This document shows, one piece after another, positions 58,606 to 64,000 of a DNA stretch of 64,000 bases; the stretch's first letter is position 1; every line of letters starts with the position of its first letter. The notes below the pieces were generated by a model. The model made no database searches and was not told where the DNA came from. It saw nothing but the letters and a program-made list of their open reading frames with translations. The DNA is taken from positions 53,972,046 to 54,036,045 of the forward strand of contig NC_088302.1 in the NCBI RefSeq assembly GCF_032854445.1, given 5' to 3'. This DNA is from Liolophura sinensis. Lineage: Eukaryota; Mollusca; Polyplacophora; Chitonida; Chitonidae. Position numbers and translations under genes: made by a program.

Positions 58606-60242
58606 CTGGGAATGTTCAGGTCATGTTTTTCAGTCCTACTTTACCTGGTAATGTTCTGGGCATGTTTGTCACTCCTAATTTACCTCTGAAGGTTCAGGTA
58701 ATGTTTGGTACTTCTACATTACCTGGGCATGTTCAGGTCATGTTTGTCACTTCTACTTTACCTGGGAATGTTCAGGTCATGTTTATTACTGCGACTTGAT
58801 CTGGGAATATTCAGGTAATGTTTGTCACTCCTACTTTACCTGGGAATGTTTAGGTCATGTTTGTCACGCCCATTTTATCTGGGAATGTTCAGGTCATGTC
58901 TGTCACTCCTACTTTACCTGGTAATGTTCAGTTTATGTTTATCACTCCTACACTACCTGGAAATGTTCAGGTCATGTTTGTCACTCCTACTTTACCTGGG
59001 AATGTTCAGGTCATGTTTTTTAGTGCGACTTTACTGGGGAATGTTCAGGTCATGTTTATTACTGCGACTTTACCTGGGAATGTTCAGGTCATGTTTTTTA
59101 GTGCGACTTTACTGGGGAATGTTCAGGTCATGTTTATTACTGCGAATTTACCTGGGACTGTTCAGATCATGTTTGCCACTCCTACTTTAGCTGAGAATGT
59201 TCAGGTCGTGTTTACCACTCCTACATTACCCAGGAATGTTGAGGTCATGTTTATCACTTCTACCTTACCTGGGAATGTTCAGGTCATGTTTTTCACTTCT
59301 ACTTTACCTGGGAATATTTAGTTCGTGTTCGTCACTCCTACATTACCTGGGAATGTTCAGGTCATGTTTATTAATGCAATTTTACCTGGGAATGTTCAGG
59401 TCATGTTTGTCTCTCTTACTTTACACAGGAATGTTCAGGTCATGTTTTTCAGTCCTACTTTATCTGGGAATGTTCAGGTCATGTTTGTCACTCCTACTAT
59501 ACCTGGGACTGTTCAGGTAATAATTGCCTCTCCTACTTTACCTGGGCATGTTCAGATCATGTTTGTCTCTCCTACTTTACCTGGCCATGTTCAGGTCATG
59601 TTTGTCACTCCTACTTTACCTCTGAAGGTTCAGGTAATGTTTGTTACTTCTACTTTACCTGGGCATGTTCAGGTAATGTTTGTCACTCCTACTTTACCTG
59701 GGAATGTTCAGGTCATGTTTGTCACTCCTACTTTATCTGGGAATGTTCAGGTCGTGTTTACCACTCCAACATTACCTGGGAAAGTTCAGGTCTTGTTTAT
59801 CACGCCTACTTTATCTGGTAATGTTCAGGTCATGTCTGTCACTCCTACTTTACCTGGTAATGTTCAGTTTATGTTTATTACTCCTACATTACCTGGGAAT
59901 GTTCCGGTCATGTTTATTACTTTGAGTTTACCTGGGAATGTTCAGGTCATGTTTATTAATGCAACTTTACCTGGGAATGTTCAGGTTATGTTTGTCACTC
60001 TTACTTTACCTGGGAATGTTTAGGTCATCTTTTTCACTCCTACTTTATCTGGTAATGTTCAAGTCATTTTTGTCACTCCTACTTTACCTGGGAAGGTTCA
60101 GGTAATGTTTGTCACTTCTACTTTACCTGGGCATGTTCAGGTTATGTTTGTCTTTCCTACTTTGCCTGGGAATGTTGAGGTCAAGTTTATTACTGCGAAT
60201 TTACCTGGGAATGTTCAGGTCATGTTTGTCACTTTTACTTTA

Positions 60243-60304
60243 CCTGTCGTCATATGACTGAAAAATTGTTGAGTACGACGTTAAACTCCAAGCACTTACT
60301 TTAC
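60243..60304 (+). mobile_element. SINE-B tail inside the 39-bp array, copy 2
   Basis: Same truncated tail at the same place in the array phrase, about 1.7 kb further on (CATATGACTGAAAAATTGTT, GAGTACGACGTTAAACTCCA). It lies within the block duplicated from about 58.0-58.8 kb, so it was copied by array duplication rather than inserted anew. Confidence 0.8.
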
Positions 60305-60759
60305 CTGGGAATGTTCAGGTCATGTTTTTCAGTCCTACTTTACCTGGTAATGTTCTGGGCATGTTTGTCACTCCTAATTTACCTCTGAAGGTTCAGGTAA
60401 TGTTTGGTACTTCTACATTACCTGGGCATGTTCAGGTCATGTTTGTCACTTCTACTTTACCTGGGCATGTTCAGGTCATGTTTGTCACTCCTACTTTACC
60501 TGGGAATGTTCAGGTCGTGTTTACATACTGTTACATTACCTGGGAATGTTCAGGTTTTGTTTTTTACTGCGACTTTACCTGGGAATGTTCTGGTCATATT
60601 TGTTATATCTACTTTACCTGGGAATGTTCAGGCCGTGTTTACCACTCTTACATTACCTGGGAATGTTCAGGTTTTGTTTTTTACTGCGACTATCTTACCT
60701 GGGAATGTCCTACTACATTTGTAACTCCTGCTACATTTATCAACCCTGACTGCTATTGA

Positions 60760-62533
60760 TGTATTATGATTCTATTGCGTGGATTGAGTAAGGCTTTTCT
60801 ATAAAGCCATTTAATTCGCATTGACATTCTTTTTAATAACTCATGATTTCATTTTCGTACTTCTTTAGCATTTTTGTGACAAGGATACATTATAACGGAA
60901 GGTGTGATACCTAACCAGGGAATGTTGCATCCCGTTCTTAACACTGACCTCTCAAACAGGAAGTAAATAAGCTGTAATGTTGTATTACAACAAATGTCTG
61001 CGACCGGCGCTAGAAAGTGTGTTCTAAACTGATAATTCATGGTAAATATCTAACATTCAATATAGGATAGTTGAAGGCGTATGATTTAAATGATATAAGG
61101 TATATTATGATATTCCTTTGCGAGCTTAAAAAACTAAGAGACTGTTTGTCGGGGTATTTATCACTAGGCTACGCAGGAATCTTGCCTCTGTTCATTACGT
61201 GCACTTGTTATCTACATAGTATCTTGTCTCGAGAGCGGTGACAACATTTAACCTGAAGAATATATTTGTATTTAAATGCTAACTATAAAACGCTCAAATG
61301 AAAAGAATCATGTGGTTAACAATTTCTCTGATTTGAGCTTTTTTCGTTGTTTTCTTTAGAATACTTGCGTCTGAATTATGGCACAAATGCCATACCCTTG
61401 AAAATAAAGTTAATTATTTGCATTTTTTCGCAAATAATTACTAGCTATGGTTATGTTTTGTAACTATTACGCTACTTTCCCTTTATAATTCATGGTTTCT
61501 GTTCCACCCATCCAATTTTTGTTGGCCTTAGCATAATAGAAAGACGACAATGTCTTATTTTTGATTTTAAGCTGAAAAATGTTTGAAATGTCTTGAAGTG
61601 TCAGATCACATGAGTAACAGACGAAAGCAAGTTTAGATGGTAACAATAGGTTTATTTAGTACATGGCAATACTTTGAGATGAAGATAGCGTCATGCCTAC
61701 AAGGTTTGGAGTTTGAAGATCTTAAAATATTTCATCTAATCCACAAAACCGTGGTGTTTCTAGTATACGCCCACGAGGACTATTTCCAAGACACAAGAAC
61801 CTACAAAGACGACTCTTATCATAATATTGATAATCAACAAAAACCTGTTTACTTCTGCATGAGCATCCGTGTGATAAAGTCTAAGTATAAAGGCAAGTCC
61901 AGAACGAAGGATGCCTTTTCGCATGAACGACGTGTGTGTATAATGAAGGCCTAGATAGTAGAGAGATACTCTTATGTCTTCTGACGGATATTTCCTGCGA
62001 TATGACCAATGGCTGTTGGGCATTCTGAATTCGTCGTTGTTCCTGTTAACGTTTGAACTCTAAACATGCCATTTATAATCTCTTTTGAGTCTTGACATGT
62101 CAAACCCTTCATAGGATGTGGATGTGACAAGACTTTATATCTGACATCGTGAATTGGCCATCCTCTCACCCACAGAAATTAGTACCACCTCATATAGACT
62201 ATCTTGATCGCAAATAATAGTCCAAATTTTCCGGAGTGCCTTAGCTTTTTCCAACTCCGTAAATTACGTATTAGTTTACATCAATATCACATTAACTTTG
62301 ACAACACCAATAGTGCTTGCATGAATTCGCAAAGAGCAAGAAAAAGGTTCATAAATGGCGGCATACGAGATCTTGCCCCATGAGTTAATATTCAAGTGAC
62401 GGGTGTGCTTTCCACACATAGGTCCAGTGAAAGTGCTACCGGGAAGTGTATGTCTGTCAACTTAATGCTTAGAAACATCTGTAGTACACAAATTTCGTAC
62501 GCTGTAGACTTATGCAATCTATATAAACATTCA
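60760..62533. other. No recognised feature
   Basis: AT-rich. The forward frame 61637-61954 (105 codons) shows no domain, and its reverse strand is also open; not called. Confidence 0.4.
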
Positions 62534-62630
62534 CATACATATATATACATTCGCATACATTCAGACATATATACATTCAGGTCGTATTTATTACTTCTAT
62601 ATATACATTATATATACATTCACAACATAC
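62534..62630. repeat. TATATACATTC-rich low-complexity region
   Basis: Recurring ATACATTC and TATATATACATT motifs, with one short phrase (TTCAGGTCGTATTTATTACT) that resembles a 39-bp array unit. Confidence 0.7.
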
Positions 62631-64000
62631 TATTTATTACAGTTTCTTTCCTCAAAGGAACATTCCCAGAAAAACACTAATCGATTTCATGGCCAAAACT
62701 CGATGTTTTGATTTCACTAAAAACATTATTTCATATTATTTTGGTTTATATAAATGGCTAGTACAAATCTGTTATGCCATCGCCATATTCACAAGGTTTT
62801 ATAGGGATGAATAGGAAAAAAAAAACAGCTTGCAGGATTATTATTTCTAACTTTCGATACTTCCGTATTTTACAAGTGCGTAGTTCAAATCCGTCAGAAA
62901 GTATTGAGAAGCCTGTAACCCTATTTGTCTAACGTTTACTTTTTGTTACAAAATGGGGGCCTATACTCATAGGCCCTGAGCATAGTTCCAAGTGTCCACG
63001 GTTATGCTGTGTTATAATGCATGGGGAAATAAACATGGCTCTATTGTTTGTCTGGCTTATCAGTTGACCTACATACCTACCTGTTTTCTCATCACACTAC
63101 GCACCCACAATAAACCCTAAACAGGTTTAGACATTTAATGATTGACCGCAAATTGACCGTCCTCTCAGCGTGACACCACTGACAAAGTACACTTCTATGA
63201 GGACTTTTAAACTCTGTAAAGTGATCTAGAAGCCCTGTTTCACTTGTTTTGAGAGACTTGGTACAGTTCAATACATTTTACGATGACACGCCTGGTTTAA
63301 GTCATGTTTTCTCGGTTGTGTTTGACCAGAAACAATCACTTCATCTGAGATCAGCGCTAGTTGATATAGAATCACTGGTGTCATCTAGGCATGTCCTTCG
63401 TCGTGTATTCCAGATGGTCGTTGTATATATTGAGGTCAAATCATTTAGCCAATTTCAAACCACTCAGGTATTTCGATTCCCCGCAAATAAATGCAGAGTT
63501 TGATTTGACGTTTACCATTGTGATTCCACGCACAAAATAAAAACCTTTATTTTGAAAAATGTCCATATCCAAAATATTCATGAGAGCTTTGGGCCATTTA
63601 TTTCTATGGGCATATTTTTACACTATTTAAAAGATTACTGCGCTGTGTTCATCCAGTCAGAGAACAGCACAGATTTATGTATTCACAAAGCAAATGAAAA
63701 TGAGTTTTAATACCTTCATTTTAAGAAACCCTTTCCTACCCGTAAAAAGTGGCACGTAAACTAATAACGACAGGTTCACCTCCCCGACCTTGGACATGCG
63801 CCATGCACGGGCCTTTCGTGGGACAATTTTTTTTTCTTTCATTTTTTATTTTTGAGAAGGTTTTCTGTAGATTCATAACACAATGACGTAAAGGTCTGAC
63901 TTCAATTTAGCATGCCAGTGAACACTTCCTTCATTTGACTGATCGTTCATCTGGTGCTAGACAAGTCTGAGTTAATACAGATTATCTGTTGTTCTACTGG
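62631..64000. other. No recognised feature
   Basis: AT-rich sequence to the window end. No gene, SINE or tandem repeat was recognised. Confidence 0.4.

Larger units (their letters stand above)
54485..60750 (+). repeat. 39-bp minisatellite, about 160 units (6.3 kb)
   Basis: Each unit has a well-kept core, ACCTGGGAATGTTCAGGTC followed by ATGTTT, and a variable part of about 14 bp drawn from a few types (for example GTCACTCCTACTTT, ATTACTGCGACTTT, ATCACTTCTACATT, ATTAATGCAACTTT, ACCACACCTACTTT). Order is repeated at several scales: 351 bp or nine units (54671 and 55022), about 779 bp or twenty units (56198 and 56977), and about 1.69 kb (58331 and 60024). The unit is 13 codons and stop-free in all three forward frames, so long frames overlap (54505-56202, 54516-55316, 56647-57570). 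Their overlap, frequent single-base length changes and lack of any preferred frame argue against a gene. Confidence 0.95.

Noticed and set aside
54485-60750. Repeat-spacer array (constant core plus variable part)
   Set aside because: The variable parts are a handful of recurring types related by substitutions, not unique spacers.
54505-60759. Long forward frames (up to 565 codons) as a 13-residue-repeat protein
   Set aside because: All three forward frames are open over the same units, frames switch after single-base length changes, and none shows a preferred frame, start context or flanking exon.
61637-61954. 105-codon forward frame as a gene
   Set aside because: The opposite strand is open over the same stretch, and no domain or gene context is seen.
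62575-62605. Isolated 39-bp array unit downstream of the main array
   Set aside because: Only about 20 bp are similar and the sequence is low-complexity, so chance is likely.

Overview
This window looks like nuclear intergenic or intronic DNA of a eukaryote, most likely a marine mollusc or a close lophotrochozoan. The reasons are: no dense coding, no reverse transcriptase, transposase or housekeeping gene recognisable in any frame, many minisatellites and microsatellites, and several tRNA-derived SINE families. The SINE 3' ends (…GGTGTTTTACGCCG… read on the minus strand, and …GTACGACGTTAAACC…CACTCACTCAC) are of a kind I associate with molluscan genomes. That lineage call is from memory of such tails, not from a search. 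Only one stretch looks convincingly like protein-coding sequence: a Cys-containing reading frame on the minus strand at about 39834-40238, which looks like a terminal exon.

Region 1-25.5 kb is built mainly from collinear, same-strand, diverged copies of one modular repeat, here called R1. Copies are A (about 1.03-6.4 kb), D (8.55-10.4 kb), E (11.43-12.5 kb), B (15.25-19.5 kb) and C (22.96-25.46 kb); minus-strand fragments lie at 30.8, 31.9, 36.0 and 36.5 kb. In different copies a different internal segment has expanded into a minisatellite: a 55-bp unit in A (2.45-4.17 kb), a 41-bp unit in B (15.29-17.34 kb), a (TA)n tract in B, and a 48-bp unit in C (24.16-24.43 kb). The same segments are single-copy in sister copies. 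Copy A is also bracketed by a long inverted repeat (488-830 and 4825-5250).

Region 25.5-45 kb is a mosaic of smaller dispersed repeats (R3 to R7), a MITE-like element (33.75-33.96 kb), a 35-bp array, and SINEs. Several SINE insertions keep perfect target-site duplications, including two extremely 5'-truncated tails of 57 and 27 bp.

Region 45-64 kb holds a run of arrays: 32-bp (45.71-46.51 kb), 28-bp (49.49-49.67 kb), 30-bp (49.9-50.39 kb), a degenerate array (51.48-52.07 kb), an 82-bp repeat split by a SINE (53.85-54.38 kb), and a roughly 6.3-kb array of a 39-bp unit (54.48-60.75 kb) with higher-order structure. Tandem repeats occupy about a fifth of the window. Most long reading frames here are by-products of repeat units that lack stop codons, not genes. 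All homology statements come from reading the sequence by eye; no alignment or database search was run.
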